DNA from: Deltaproteobacteria bacterium
GTDB taxonomy: Bacteria; Desulfobacterota; Desulfobacteria; Desulfobacterales; Magnetomoraceae
Direction of reading: 5' to 3'
NCBI GenBank assembly: GCA_002753725.1
Contig: PEAL01000016.1
Location: 1 to 33,837, forward strand
DNA: 33,837 bases
This document shows positions 17,867-27,561 of this stretch, piece by piece. The notes beneath the pieces are model-generated. The model made no database searches. It was given only the letters and a program-made list of their open reading frames with translations, and was not told the origin of the DNA. The translations under genes were made by a program, and so were the position numbers. Every line of letters starts with the position of its first letter. Position 1 is the stretch's first letter.

Positions 17867-19291
17867 TTAATATCGATAATGGTCCGCTTTATACGGCCCT
17901 TCAATAGGAACACCAAGATAATCCGCCTGTGTTTGTGTCAACGTTGTTAAGTTGACACCCAATCGGCCCAGATGCAATCGGGCAACTTCTTCATCCAATT
18001 TTTTGGGTAGGGTATAAACATTGATGTCAAGATCATTTTGGGCCAATTCAAGCTGTGCCAGAACCTGATTGGTAAAGCTTGAACTCATTACAAAACTCGG
18101 ATGGCCGGTCGCACATCCTAAATTAACAAGACGTCCTTCAGCAAGAACAACAATGGATCGGCCAGATGCCAGTGTCCATTTATCAACCTGTGGTTTAATA
18201 TTTTCTTTATGACAGTCCTTACTGGTTTCGAGATAGCGCATATCGATTTCATGGTCAAAATGTCCAATATTGCAAACTATGGCTTCATTTTTCATCTGTT
18301 CCATATGGTCGCCGCGAATGACATTACAACATCCTGTGGTGGTGACAAAAAGATCGCCGGTGGATACAGCTTTTTCAAGGGTGGTCACTTCAAATCCTTC
18401 CATTGATGCCTGAAGTGCGCAGATGGGGTCAATTTCTGTAATGAGTACCCGTGCTCCAAAACCTTTCATGGATTGCGCGCAGCCCTTGCCAACATCGCCA
18501 TAGCCACAGATGACAACAACTTTTCCAGCAAGCATAATATCAGTAGCACGTTTGATACCATCAGCTAACGATTCCTTGCATCCATATAAATTGTCGAACT
18601 TAGATTTTGTAACAGAATCATTGACATTGATTGCCGGAAATAAAAGTTCTTTTGAGGCATTCATTTTATAAAGTCGGCTGACACCTGTCGTGGTTTCTTC
18701 AGAAACCCCTCGAATATGTTTGGCAATATCTGTCCAACAAGTTGCGTTCTTCTCGTAGCCTTTTTTAATGCGGTTCATAATAATTTGAAATTCTGCATTG
18801 TCATAGGTTTTATCCAGTAAGCCAGGGTCTTTTTCTGCTTTAACCGCTTCATGGATATAAAGCGTTGCATCACCACCATCATCAACAATTAAGTTAGGCC
18901 CTGAACCATCTGGCCATCGTAAAGCCTGTTCTGTACACCACCAATATTCATCAAGATTTTCACCTTTCCATGCAAATACAGCAGCTTTACCAGATACTGC
19001 AATGGCGGCAGCAGCATGATCTTGCGTAGAAAAGATATTGCACGATGCCCAACGAATATCAGCACCAAGTTCGTACAAGGTTTCAATGAGCATTGCTGTC
19101 TGGATCGTCATATGAAGACTTCCTGTTATTTTCAAACCTTTGAGAGGCTTTGAATCGCCATATTTTTTTCTTAACGACATTAAACCAGGCATTTCATTAT
19201 CTGATAAGCGCATTTCTTTAAATCCCAGGTCTGCCAATGAAAGATCAGCAACTTTATAGGGTAAACTGGGGTCCCATTCTAAAAAAGCCAT
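17867..19291 (-). CDS. ahcY: S-adenosylhomocysteine hydrolase (adenosylhomocysteinase)
   Basis: AhcY reversibly hydrolyses S-adenosylhomocysteine to homocysteine and adenosine with bound NAD, keeping the methylation cycle moving. The 474-residue length is that of the bacterial form with an insert of about 40 residues. Visible motifs: [13 protein letters not shown] (Asp91), [13 protein letters not shown] (Glu198-Glu199), [14 protein letters not shown] (Lys229, Asp233), the NAD-binding GYGDVGKG (263-270) and the C-terminal KADHYRY that reaches into the neighbouring subunit's cofactor site. AGGAGG lies just before the ATG. It follows an unknown gene by 66 bp on the same strand. The short AT-rich leader does not look like an SAH riboswitch. 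Confidence 0.97.
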   Translation of the reverse strand: MAFLEWDPSLPYKVADLSLADLGFKEMRLSDNEMPGLMSLRKKYGDSKPLKGLKITGSLHMTIQTAMLIETLYELGADIRWASCNIFSTQDHAAAAIAVSGKAAVFAWKGENLDEYWWCTEQALRWPDGSGPNLIVDDGGDATLYIHEAVKAEKDPGLLDKTYDNAEFQIIMNRIKKGYEKNATCWTDIAKHIRGVSEETTTGVSRLYKMNASKELLFPAINVNDSVTKSKFDNLYGCKESLADGIKRATDIMLAGKVVVICGYGDVGKGCAQSMKGFGARVLITEIDPICALQASMEGFEVTTLEKAVSTGDLFVTTTGCCNVIRGDHMEQMKNEAIVCNIGHFDHEIDMRYLETSKDCHKENIKPQVDKWTLASGRSIVVLAEGRLVNLGCATGHPSFVMSSSFTNQVLAQLELAQNDLDINVYTLPKKLDEEVARLHLGRLGVNLTTLTQTQADYLGVPIEGPYKADHYRY

Positions 19292-19357
19292 AACTCCTCC
19301 TAATATGTCCGAACATTATTGAATTGTTATTGATCGAACAGTGTTATTATTGATTAT

Positions 19358-19933
19358 TTAAAAGTGTTCTTCTTCTACGAGTTTAAAAATTGCCAGTTCT
19401 CTGGAAACACGATCAAATCCTGGCGTGCAAATATATTTTTCAGGGATATGATCTGGAATTTCAAGATTTGGATTGAGCAATAAAAAAACAATTCTTATTT
19501 GATCTGATGTCTTTTGATACAGATTGATGATGTGTTGAAGCTCATGTAAGCACTTAGAATCATTTTGATAAAAATCACCCCAAAGGACAATCACGGTCAA
19601 TGGCTCACAAGAAAGATGCGTTGTATCAGAATGATGTTGGGAAAAAGACGTTTTTTGTAAATTATTTTGAGCGGGTAACTCTCTTGCAAATTTTCTGTTT
19701 TTTCTTGCCAGTATTTCATGAACATGTGTTACTTCACGATGATTATCCGGTGAAGCACTGACATAATAAGTATGAAACAGTGCTGTTTCCTGAGACACCG
19801 GTGTTTTCTTATCATATTTCGTATCATCAATCGCGTCTATTGCTTGAAGTATATCAACCTCATGAGCCACGCGTGACAACATTTCTGACATCTTGTTATG
19901 TTCAGATTTTTTTTTAAAAAAAGACCAACCCAT
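19358..19933 (-). CDS. Protein of unknown function upstream of ahcY
   Basis: I do not recognise this 191-residue protein. The N-terminus is short and basic (MGWSFFKKKSEHNK) with no signal peptide. A hydrophilic, probably disordered middle (about 40-105) leads to a compact C-terminal half with two hydrophobic strands, LTVIVLWGDFY (about 112-122) and IRIVFLLLNPN (about 146-156), and a helix between them, suggesting a small alpha/beta fold. It may be co-transcribed with ahcY 66 bp downstream. Nothing indicates an enzymatic function. The only evidence that it is real is a long open frame, a sensible composition and orientation with ahcY. Confidence 0.65.
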   Translation of the reverse strand: MGWSFFKKKSEHNKMSEMLSRVAHEVDILQAIDAIDDTKYDKKTPVSQETALFHTYYVSASPDNHREVTHVHEILARKNRKFARELPAQNNLQKTSFSQHHSDTTHLSCEPLTVIVLWGDFYQNDSKCLHELQHIINLYQKTSDQIRIVFLLLNPNLEIPDHIPEKYICTPGFDRVSRELAIFKLVEEEHF

Positions 19934-19996
19934 ATGTTTATCTATTTTAAAGGGTTTATATTATCAATATCCTGAAAAAGATATTGGCTGCGTTGG

Positions 19997-20272
19997 GGGT
20001 GCAACACAAAAAAGTTGCACATTTTTCTTAGCCCTGAAAGGGCGTTAAATACCAGCCCAGGGCAACGCCCTGGGTAATGGTATAAAGGTATTTTAGCCCT
20101 GAAAGGGCGGCACATATTACTGCTTTTCACAAAATTATGTAACGCCCTTTCAGGGCTAAACCTAATTAATTCTATACCCAGGGCGTTGCCCTGGGCTGTT
20201 ATTTAACGCCCTTTCAGGGCTAAGAAAGGCACTAAGATTATAAAATAAGTGCAACTTTTTTGTGTTGCACCC
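19997..20272. mobile_element. 276-bp palindromic element with 24-bp TIRs and 9-bp target duplication
   Basis: This element fills much of the 450-bp gap between the gene at 19933 and the LRR gene. Its ends are perfect 24-bp inverted repeats starting GGGTGCAACACAAAAAAG, at 19997-20020 and 20249-20272. Both sides are flanked by CTGCGTTGG (19988-19996 and 20273-20281), a 9-bp direct repeat that marks insertion. Inside, the short palindromes GCCCTGAAAGGGC (20031, 20096) and their inverses (20144, 20208), and GCCCAGGGCAACGCCCTGGG (20055) with its inverse at 20177, make the whole element near-symmetrical. It has no coding capacity, so a transposase must act in trans. The rest of the gap (20282-20386) shows nothing notable. 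Confidence 0.85.
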
Positions 20273-20386
20273 CTGCGTTGGCGACATGTCTATAAAGATT
20301 GTAATGCTATGCAATAGAGTATATCGTTTGGTAAAATTTGTTGTATTGCATGCATAGAATGTTATCTCCTGGATATTTATTTATCC

Positions 20387-21160
20387 TTATTTTACTGTAG
20401 TATAAGATCGGATAATATCATCTGGAGAATGCACATGATTCAACACATTGTTTATATTTGGAAATCCGTTCGCGCGCAAATCCAGAAGCGATAGCTGCGG
20501 CAGCTTTTGTAAGATAAGGGGAAATCTGTTTAATTGATTGTCTCTCAAAATCAGATGTTCAAGACTTTCCAAAGATGCCATTTCATCTGGAAGTTCAGAT
20601 ATCAGGTTGCGACCAAAGGACAGAATTTTTAAATTCTTTAAAACGAAAAACCATTGTGGAATGATTTCAATTTGATTCCCCCCCAGCCCTAAATCTTTGA
20701 GTTGAACCAGCTGCTTGAGAACTTCGGGTATCTCTTTGAACTCATTTCGTCCCAGGTATAAAATTTCAAGATTTTTTAACTGTCCGATACTCGGAGGCAG
20801 TTGAGATAACCGGTTAACCCGTAAATCCAGCATTTCAAGATTGAAAAACGATCCGATGGTCTCTGATAAATTTTCAATGTCATTGTCTGCCAGATTTAAT
20901 TTTTTTAGCCCTTTTAGATAGCCAATTTGCGCAGGTAATGATGCGACTTGATTATATTCCAATGAAAGAATCTCAAGGTTGGGTAAATGCGTAACAACTT
21001 CAGGAATCTCTGTGAATTGATTGTTTTCAAGGTAAATGGCTTTTAAGTCTGTCAACTGTTGAATCTCATCCGGCAAATGGGTTAATCCCATGTTAAAAAG
21101 TTCCAACTGAGAGGATTTCTCTTCAATCGCCTTCTGAATGATATGATGAATGGTTTTCAT
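20387..21160 (-). CDS. Leucine-rich repeat protein
   Basis: The 257-residue protein is almost entirely LRRs: about nine units of 23 residues from residue 17 to 235, each in the form LPxxIxxLxxLxxLxLxxNxLxx (for example LPPSIGQLKNLEILYLGRN). This is the short intracellular, Ras-group-like LRR class that forms a curved protein-binding solenoid. There is no signal peptide or membrane helix, so it is cytoplasmic. A short helical N-cap (MKTIHHIIQKAIEEK) and a C-terminal tail of about 25 residues (HVHSPDDIIRSYTTVK) close the ends. No catalytic domain is attached. It is probably an adaptor; its partner is unknown. The upstream lipoprotein gene ends 91 bp away on the same strand. Confidence 0.88.
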   Translation of the reverse strand: MKTIHHIIQKAIEEKSSQLELFNMGLTHLPDEIQQLTDLKAIYLENNQFTEIPEVVTHLPNLEILSLEYNQVASLPAQIGYLKGLKKLNLADNDIENLSETIGSFFNLEMLDLRVNRLSQLPPSIGQLKNLEILYLGRNEFKEIPEVLKQLVQLKDLGLGGNQIEIIPQWFFVLKNLKILSFGRNLISELPDEMASLESLEHLILRDNQLNRFPLILQKLPQLSLLDLRANGFPNINNVLNHVHSPDDIIRSYTTVK

Positions 21161-21251
21161 AAATCTACTCCATGATTGACATCACTCGTAAATGTGCATA
21201 CGAGAATGTTGAAGATCAACAATCACGATTGATAATTTTACGCCATCAAAC

Positions 21252-22457
21252 TTACTGGCCAGCCAGATTATTTTGATCAATAAATTGTTTTAACGTACGA
21301 ATGCTCAAGATTGCATCAGCGCCAGAAACCGGGCCATAGGGATCAAACTCTCCAGTTTCAAGGGGTAACATCAGAAAATGTTCGGTACAAAAAACAATAG
21401 AACGATAAAAATATTGCGAAGGTCGAATGTCAGCAATGGATACATATTGTTTTTGAGCATCAAAAGACGATACAGATTGAGGAACGACACGCTGACTCAA
21501 CTCGTAAATGATGAGAGCAAGATCACCACGGGTCATTGGCATTTCCGCTTGAAATTGATGGCTTCGAAACAAAGATAAACCGGATAGGTTAAGTGTCAGA
21601 ATCGCTTGAATTTCATTTTTCAATGGATGAGCGTCAATATCTCGAGCAGTTTGTGGTTGCGGCCTGGAACGGTAACTGGAAAAACGTGTGAGCAACTCAT
21701 GAATATTTAATTCATGATGTAGAAGATAGGCCATATCTGCTCGTGAAAGTTGTGATATTAAGGGCAGCTTTTCACGAAATTCACATGTTTTGCAGCGTTC
21801 AAGTTCTAATATCTTATTGATTTGGTCATATGCATTTTCAGTAAATTCACTTTTGAAGGAGATCACTTTGCTGAAAAATGTTTTTGCCCTGTTGTATTGA
21901 AAAAACTTTTTACAGGCCAGTCCCATATAATAGTAAAATTCAGGTTTATTCCGGTAAGCAGGTAGCGCAAAATTATAGGCATTTTCAATTTTTTTTAAAC
22001 CTGCATTATCCCATTTTGCCTGGGAAATGCTGGCCTGAATGAATAAAAAAGAAAATTCTGGCGAATACCGTGTTCGTTTTGCCCGATCTTCAATGCGACT
22101 CAGTGACGAATACGCCATATTGTGCTTATTTTCCTTCAAATAGCACTTCGACAGCCCCATGACTGCCGGAATATTATCCGGATCAAGGCTTAAGGCATGC
22201 GTATACTGACGAAATGCCAGTTGCGTGTGTCCTTCAAATAAAAGTGTATCTGCTTTTTGAACGAAAACATCAGTCTGCTTATGTATTTCCGCAATTTTTT
22301 TTTTATGCACAGTTGTTTTCAGATCATCAATTTTAATGACCGGTGGGGTATCGGGTATTTTTTTCTTTTTCGGTTCTTTATCTGATAATAAAAGAGAACA
22401 TCCCCCAAATATCAAAAGTGATATCAACGTAACAAGACATTTCAAACGTTTAAGCAT
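21252..22457 (-). CDS. TPR lipoprotein with S-layer-homology-like C-terminus
   Basis: The 401-residue product starts with a lipoprotein signal ending LLIFGGC (Cys20 would be lipidated). A basic linker (EPKKKK) leads to TPR-type helices (about 55-215, including GHTQLAFRQYTHALSLDPDN) and a C-terminal part (about 225-395) with three SLH-like motifs, such as LSRADMAYLLHHEL, MTRGDLALIIYEL and VADAIL-type SGADAILSIRTL; SIADIRPSQYFYRSI is typical of SLH. SLH domains often bind cell-wall polymers or outer-membrane surfaces. I start it at the ATG at 22457, with AAGGA just upstream; the longer frame from 22484 would overlap the preceding gene and bury the signal. It follows that gene by seven bases, so the two are translationally coupled. 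Confidence 0.82.
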   Translation of the reverse strand: MLKRLKCLVTLISLLIFGGCSLLLSDKEPKKKKIPDTPPVIKIDDLKTTVHKKKIAEIHKQTDVFVQKADTLLFEGHTQLAFRQYTHALSLDPDNIPAVMGLSKCYLKENKHNMAYSSLSRIEDRAKRTRYSPEFSFLFIQASISQAKWDNAGLKKIENAYNFALPAYRNKPEFYYYMGLACKKFFQYNRAKTFFSKVISFKSEFTENAYDQINKILELERCKTCEFREKLPLISQLSRADMAYLLHHELNIHELLTRFSSYRSRPQPQTARDIDAHPLKNEIQAILTLNLSGLSLFRSHQFQAEMPMTRGDLALIIYELSQRVVPQSVSSFDAQKQYVSIADIRPSQYFYRSIVFCTEHFLMLPLETGEFDPYGPVSGADAILSIRTLKQFIDQNNLAGQ

Positions 22458-22464
22458 TAATTCC

Positions 22465-23355
22465 TTACCTCCAGACAGGATCAACTACAATGATCACACG
22501 GCAATGTTTTAAAATGGTCAAATGCGCCACCGAGCTTTTAAAACGCGCTGACTCGGTATTGCTGATAACAATGTTGGTTAATGATTTTCCTTCAGTGCCA
22601 ATTCCTTTTGCAACAAAAGGATGAGATCCTACGCGCTGGTGTTTGATGGCACCTTCCAGGCTGTTCATATAGACACACACCCCATATTGAACAGCATATT
22701 CTCTGCTAATGTATTTTGGGCCATAAACTTCATCCTGGTTTTTGCCCAAAATCACAGGCGCAAGGCATGGTGTTAACCGTAATCCCCTGGCATCCACAAC
22801 CAGTCCTGTGTATTCATTTTCAGGTTCTTTTTGTTTTTTGGGCCAGTTAACAGGATTTTGAGAAATAATTGTACCAATGGATTCTATATATCGGATTTCA
22901 TCAGGTAACGCAAGCTGTGAAAATCCACCATTCATTGACATTTGGACAGTTATCTCAACCGTGCCATCAGACAGGTATTCTTTTTTAAGAACACGGGCAG
23001 CCTCTGTCATTTGTTGTATTTGAGTTTGCCAGTTCGGATTATTTTTTTGTGCATCATTTGCACAGATATTAGCATCAATTTGAACGAGAAAGACTGTTTG
23101 AAACAAATTCTCAAAGGCTCTTTTCAAGGCCTTTTCTTCAGCAAGTTTACGGCCAATTGGCATGCCATGATATTTTTCAGATGGGACGCCGATACCTGTC
23201 GAAATAACAGCCTGTGTCGTCCAATTGATATACCCCTGCTCATGGGACTTGATGACCGGTGTTTGTGCATAGCTTTTATGTACATGAATGCCTGTAAAAG
23301 ATAATAGATAAAGGCTTGTGACGAGTATTAAAATATATTGTCTGTAAACGGCCAA
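22465..23355 (-). CDS. Exported LPP20-like protein
   Basis: The 296-residue protein has a signal peptide (about 1-30, ending HKSYAQ). The mature part matches the style of LPP20/FlgT-N-like proteins: GYINWTTQAVISTGIGVP, then a helix LAEEKALKRAFENLFQTV (A/E-rich with 'ARxxA'-like spacing) and a VEITVQMSMNGGFSQLALP strand near 145. The second half (about 180-290) has GLVVDARGLRLTPCLAPVIL and a C-terminal VIIVVDPVWR; this layout is common in periplasmic proteins next to TPR lipoproteins in Desulfobacterota. Function is unknown; related proteins help build envelope or flagellar structures. It is the first gene of the pair with the SLH/TPR lipoprotein and is divergent from the fibrinogen-domain gene, sharing a 223-bp intergenic region. 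Confidence 0.78.
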   Translation of the reverse strand: MAVYRQYILILVTSLYLLSFTGIHVHKSYAQTPVIKSHEQGYINWTTQAVISTGIGVPSEKYHGMPIGRKLAEEKALKRAFENLFQTVFLVQIDANICANDAQKNNPNWQTQIQQMTEAARVLKKEYLSDGTVEITVQMSMNGGFSQLALPDEIRYIESIGTIISQNPVNWPKKQKEPENEYTGLVVDARGLRLTPCLAPVILGKNQDEVYGPKYISREYAVQYGVCVYMNSLEGAIKHQRVGSHPFVAKGIGTEGKSLTNIVISNTESARFKSSVAHLTILKHCRVIIVVDPVWR

Positions 23356-23578
23356 AGACGTTATTCCTTAATCAATTCTTTTTGTAAACGTATCAATAAA
23401 AAATCGAAAAAATAATTGAATTATATCAAAAAGTCAACTTTATTGCATAATGTAAAGAAAGTCAACCGTGCAAGATATCGCAGCGAATACCTTACAACTT
23501 TTCATCTTGTTTTTCATGCTCTTTGGTGTTAGCTATATCTTGAATGTTAATAACGATATTAAAAACTAAGAGAAACAA

Positions 23579-25156
23579 ATGCTTATTAAAATGATGCAAC
23601 TCTGTATTTTTTGTTTTTTTGTGCCTTTCATATATTCCTGCGGGGGGGTTGGTGGAGGGAGTGAAAAGGCTGTTTTTCAATATGATGTCAAGACGATAGA
23701 GGGAGAAGATGGTGTTGAACTCAGGCTATATTATGGTGACAATCATTTTCTTACCCTGAAAAATATGAATGGTGTGCTTGAAATCATCCCACACCCGGGT
23801 GCGGACCAGACAGATTCCGGAACTGTCTGGGTGGCCCAACCCTATATGCAAGGTGCAATTTTAGGGCATACAACCACAACAACGCCACTGGTCTATACCG
23901 ACGTTATCAACATTAAAACCATGGGGCACGTATCCAAAGCTGCCGACCAGAGCGTGGGATTATGGAGCATGGAACTTGACTTTGTATATAATCCTGAACG
24001 TCATGAAATTTCAGCAACCGGGCAATTAGGGATTTCAGTGTCCAATCCATTGGATAGCAACAAAATGTATTTATTTAAGCTCAACAGTCAATATTTAAAC
24101 ACTGTTGCATTGCTCCCTTTGAAACATCAAAGCCCTGCTCAAACGATCATGGGCGATACAGGCTGGATGGAAAAACTGATTGCCAGAACGTCTAATCAAT
24201 CTCGCACCTGGATTCCTGATCAACAAGCCGCTTTGACCACGGATTATTTAGAGGGTGACCTCATCCTTAACATCATTGGCGATTATTATCACCCAGATAC
24301 AGCAGCTTATGGATTAGCACCAATGGCCCCATCATACAAAGCCGGTATGTTATTAACCATTCAACCAGATATTGAGAATATTGAACTTGCCTATGAATGT
24401 ACTTATGACACCGATAAACAACAGGAAATATCATCACCCAATATCTTGATTGCACCCTTTGTGCGTTCACTCTCTTCTCAGACCAATTTTAAATTTAACA
24501 TTGATTTTTCCGCCCGCTCCATTGACCAACAAGATGGTTCCACCCTGGAAAATGCGGGCCAATCCTGCAACACGATGCTTCACAATAATTTGTCTGAAGG
24601 TGATGGCCTTTATTGGGTGGATATTGATGAAAATCCCCTGACACCTCCCGATCAGGTCTATTGTGATATGTCTGGCAATGATGGAGGGTGGATGCTTTAC
24701 GCTTCCATCAATCAACCTCAGGATGTGGAAACTATCACAGCAGATAATTATTCCAAAGGTTTGCTTTCTCCTGATGGATCAAACATTAATTCAGGAAACT
24801 GGATTTTACCGGCTTATATGTTTAATCGTTATATAACTGTCATGCGCTTAAACATGGGGGACGTTACAGATTTTTTTATTCCGGCCTCCTCCTGCTCATT
24901 TGAAAACATGCTTGTTTCAAATAAATGTCATTTATGGGCTTCAACATCTTCAGGCCCTTTTGAAAAGCCTGATTATACATCAACCGGACTTGGCGGAAGT
25001 GCCCACAATTGGCCACTATACACGATTGATGGAGACAATCGTTTCACCCTGAGTTTTTGGGGAAGCAACAATGATGGCGGTTCTGGAGGATGTTGCAGTT
25101 TATCCTATTCATCTGAATATAACTGGGGTAGATCGTTTAAATTATGGGTTCGATAA
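23579..25156 (+). CDS. Lipoprotein with fibrinogen C-terminal-like domain
   Basis: The 525-residue protein has a lipoprotein signal ending FIYSC (Cys21), followed by a glycine-rich spacer (GGVGGGS). A beta-rich region of about 290 residues, with no family I know, precedes a fibrinogen-related domain (about 335-525). The diagnostic segment is GDGLYWVDIDEN then VYCDMSGNDGGWMLYAS, matching 'YWIDP...VYCDM..GGGWT' of fibrinogen C-terminal domains; the C-terminus reads SYSSEYNWGRSFKLWVR. These domains bind sugars or acetyl groups in eukaryotes, so surface recognition is likely. The start has a weak AAGAGAA site; an ATG at 23591 is possible. It lies 21 bp before ptsP, whose ribosome-binding site sits in the gap, suggesting a shared transcript. 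Confidence 0.82.
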   Translation: MLIKMMQLCIFCFFVPFIYSCGGVGGGSEKAVFQYDVKTIEGEDGVELRLYYGDNHFLTLKNMNGVLEIIPHPGADQTDSGTVWVAQPYMQGAILGHTTTTTPLVYTDVINIKTMGHVSKAADQSVGLWSMELDFVYNPERHEISATGQLGISVSNPLDSNKMYLFKLNSQYLNTVALLPLKHQSPAQTIMGDTGWMEKLIARTSNQSRTWIPDQQAALTTDYLEGDLILNIIGDYYHPDTAAYGLAPMAPSYKAGMLLTIQPDIENIELAYECTYDTDKQQEISSPNILIAPFVRSLSSQTNFKFNIDFSARSIDQQDGSTLENAGQSCNTMLHNNLSEGDGLYWVDIDENPLTPPDQVYCDMSGNDGGWMLYASINQPQDVETITADNYSKGLLSPDGSNINSGNWILPAYMFNRYITVMRLNMGDVTDFFIPASSCSFENMLVSNKCHLWASTSSGPFEKPDYTSTGLGGSAHNWPLYTIDGDNRFTLSFWGSNNDGGSGGCCSLSYSSEYNWGRSFKLWVR

Positions 25157-25177
25157 TGGAGAAAAGGGGTAAAAACA

Positions 25178-27475
25178 ATGATACGTGATGATATTCGTAT
25201 TTTAGAAGACATTGGAAAAATTCTGACAGAATCTATTTTACCGGAAACAATACTGGAAAAGATGGTCAGGATTATTGCCAAACGATTTAAAGTTGATGTC
25301 TGTTCTATTTATTTAATCAACTCAGAAAAAACACATCTGGTACTTCAAGCGACACATGGATTAAATCAACATATGGTTGGTCAATTAAAAATGGCAATAG
25401 CCGAAGGCCTGACCGGATGGGTTATTGAAAAAATGGCACCGGTCTTCTCAATCCATCCCCAACACCACGAAAGATTTAAATTCTTTGAAAACAGTGGTGA
25501 GGAAATTTATCAAACTTTTTTAGGAATTCCATTGGTTTATATTCAAAAACCTTTGGGCGTTATGGTTTTGCAGACGCTCGATATCAATGGCATTTCTAAA
25601 AATGACATACCGGTTTTTTCAACCATTGCCATTCAAATCCTGACAGCAGTTATCTATTCTGGATTGTTTGAAAATATCAATCAGGAACAAAAAATTAATC
25701 CGCTTAACAATCGATTACCGGCCCCCAAAAAACGTCGAAAAAAGTCAAAACAAACCATGCTTCGAGGCGTTCCAGTTTCTGCGGGCATTGCCAGAGGACA
25801 TGTTCATTATTTTGGTCAACGTTTCGGTTTTGATATGGTAAAACGCGAAGAATCCGACGATATAGAAAATGAAATCAAAATCTTAGACAACGCTTTTTCC
25901 GCTTCCCTTGTTGAAATTAAAAACATGGCTGCGCGTGTTCGAGATTTATCTGGGCAGGATGATGCCATTGTTGAAGCCCATATCATGTTGTTGAAAGACC
26001 CATCGTTTAAAAAGAAAATTCTCGATGAAATTCATAAAGGCATTCGCGCATCCTCTGCATTGAAAACCGTTGTTCTTGGCTATGTAAAATTATTTTCTCA
26101 AATGGAGGACACCTATTTAAAAGAACGTGCGGCGGATATTGAAGATATCGGTCGACGAGTGCTTCGGCATTTATTAGGGATTCAATCAGGCCTGATCGGT
26201 GAGCTATCGAAAGACACCGTTTTGATTACATCGGATATTTCTCCCATTGATCTGGTGGGTATGAAACAGGACCGCCTCAAAGCCATTGTTTTATCCAAAG
26301 GTGGACGAACATCTCATGCCGTCATTCTTGCAAAATCTTTTGAAATTCCAATGATTATCGGTGTTCGTGATATTTTAGAGGCTGTCAAGGAAGATGATTT
26401 TGTTATTGTTGATGGTAATTCAGGCCTGGTCTTTAAAAATCCACCCGGGTTGATTCTTGAAGAATATGATCGATTGACAGAGTTGAAGCAAAAAAAATCT
26501 TTTGAGATGGAAGAGCTAAAAGACTTACCTTCTATTACTGTGGATAATTTTTGCGTGAATACAGGTGCAAATATTGGCATGATCTCAGATTTGGTACTGA
26601 TGGAAAGATATGGTGCTGATCACATTGGATTGTATCGGACAGAATTTCCGTTTCTGGTACGTAAGGAATTACCAACAGAAGAAGAACAGTTTGAATTGTA
26701 TAAAAAAATAATTCTTGGCGCAAAACACAGGACTGTAACAATTCGTACATTGGATGTTGGTGGCGATAAATTTTTATCGTATCTGGATTATCCAAAAGAA
26801 GAAAACCCCTTTTTAGGATGGCGCTCCATTCGAGTGTCTCTTGAACTTGAAGATATTTTTAAAACCCAAATACGAGCTATCTTGCGAGCAGCATGCTTGG
26901 GAGATACCAAAATTCTGTTTCCCATGATTTCTTCCATTGGTGAAATTCGTAAAATTCGGCAAATTATCGATATGGAGAAGCAGAAACTTCACTCCAAAAA
27001 AATGGATTTCCGTTCAGATATTCCTATAGGAATCATGGTTGAAGTTCCTGGGATTGTTAGAATATTGGATCGTGTCATGCCTTATGTTGATTTTGTCAGC
27101 GTGGGAACAAATGATTTGATTCAATATGTGTTGGCTGTTGATCGTAATAACGAGAAAGTGGCAAATTTATATAATCCATTGCATCCATCTGTTATTGAGA
27201 TCATTCGAGATGTTGCAAATGTTTGTCAAAACAGTAATAAAATGATCAGCATCTGTGGTGAATCAGCAGCCAATGTCCAATGTGCATATTTGTTTGTCGC
27301 CATGGGCATTGACCATCTGAGCATGAATCCAGTGTCAGTTCCAACAATCAAGAAAATGATTCGTCAGATAAAAAAATCTGATGCGGAAGCGGATTTAAAC
27401 AACGTGTTAAAAATGGAAGAAGCTTTTGAAATTAAAGAATATTTAAATGGGGTTTTATGGGAATGGGCGGAGTGA
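25178..27475 (+). CDS. ptsP: Phosphoenolpyruvate-protein phosphotransferase, GAF-containing (enzyme I-Ntr)
   Basis: PtsP takes phosphate from phosphoenolpyruvate and passes it to NPr, starting the nitrogen-type regulatory PTS. The 765-residue length and an N-terminal GAF domain (about 15-165) set it apart from sugar-PTS PtsI. After a basic linker (KKRRKKSK) come the EI N-terminal domain (RGVPVSAGIARG onward), the phosphohistidine segment GGRTSHAVILAKSFEIP with His380, and the PEP-binding barrel: GLYRTEFPF, RTLDVGGDKFLSYL, NPFLGWRSIRVS, VGTNDLIQYVLAVDRNN and ISICGESAAN with Cys693. All catalytic residues seem present, so it should be active. A strong AAGGGG site precedes the ATG. No ptsN or npr gene is nearby. 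Confidence 0.95.
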   Translation: MIRDDIRILEDIGKILTESILPETILEKMVRIIAKRFKVDVCSIYLINSEKTHLVLQATHGLNQHMVGQLKMAIAEGLTGWVIEKMAPVFSIHPQHHERFKFFENSGEEIYQTFLGIPLVYIQKPLGVMVLQTLDINGISKNDIPVFSTIAIQILTAVIYSGLFENINQEQKINPLNNRLPAPKKRRKKSKQTMLRGVPVSAGIARGHVHYFGQRFGFDMVKREESDDIENEIKILDNAFSASLVEIKNMAARVRDLSGQDDAIVEAHIMLLKDPSFKKKILDEIHKGIRASSALKTVVLGYVKLFSQMEDTYLKERAADIEDIGRRVLRHLLGIQSGLIGELSKDTVLITSDISPIDLVGMKQDRLKAIVLSKGGRTSHAVILAKSFEIPMIIGVRDILEAVKEDDFVIVDGNSGLVFKNPPGLILEEYDRLTELKQKKSFEMEELKDLPSITVDNFCVNTGANIGMISDLVLMERYGADHIGLYRTEFPFLVRKELPTEEEQFELYKKIILGAKHRTVTIRTLDVGGDKFLSYLDYPKEENPFLGWRSIRVSLELEDIFKTQIRAILRAACLGDTKILFPMISSIGEIRKIRQIIDMEKQKLHSKKMDFRSDIPIGIMVEVPGIVRILDRVMPYVDFVSVGTNDLIQYVLAVDRNNEKVANLYNPLHPSVIEIIRDVANVCQNSNKMISICGESAANVQCAYLFVAMGIDHLSMNPVSVPTIKKMIRQIKKSDAEADLNNVLKMEEAFEIKEYLNGVLWEWAE

Positions 27476-27534
27476 AAAAAAAAGCGTTCAATTTTATTTA
27501 GGGATATTAAATCTAAAAGAATTCAATTATGATG

Positions 27535-27561
27535 AGCTATTCAGCTATTCAGCTATTCAGC
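27535..27561. repeat. Octamer tandem repeat AGCTATTC x3.4
   Basis: Three exact copies of AGCTATTC plus AGC lie in the 278-bp AT-rich gap after ptsP. An 8-bp unit would shift frame when its number changes, but no credible gene crosses it. The rest of 27476-27753 shows nothing I can name. Confidence 0.8.

Noticed and set aside
19292..19357. SAH riboswitch upstream of ahcY
   Set aside because: The gap is only 66 bp and very AT-rich, with no GC-rich stems like those of the known SAH riboswitch.
19942..20130. 62-residue open frame on the minus strand
   Set aside because: Most of it lies within the palindromic mobile element and has no protein-like character.
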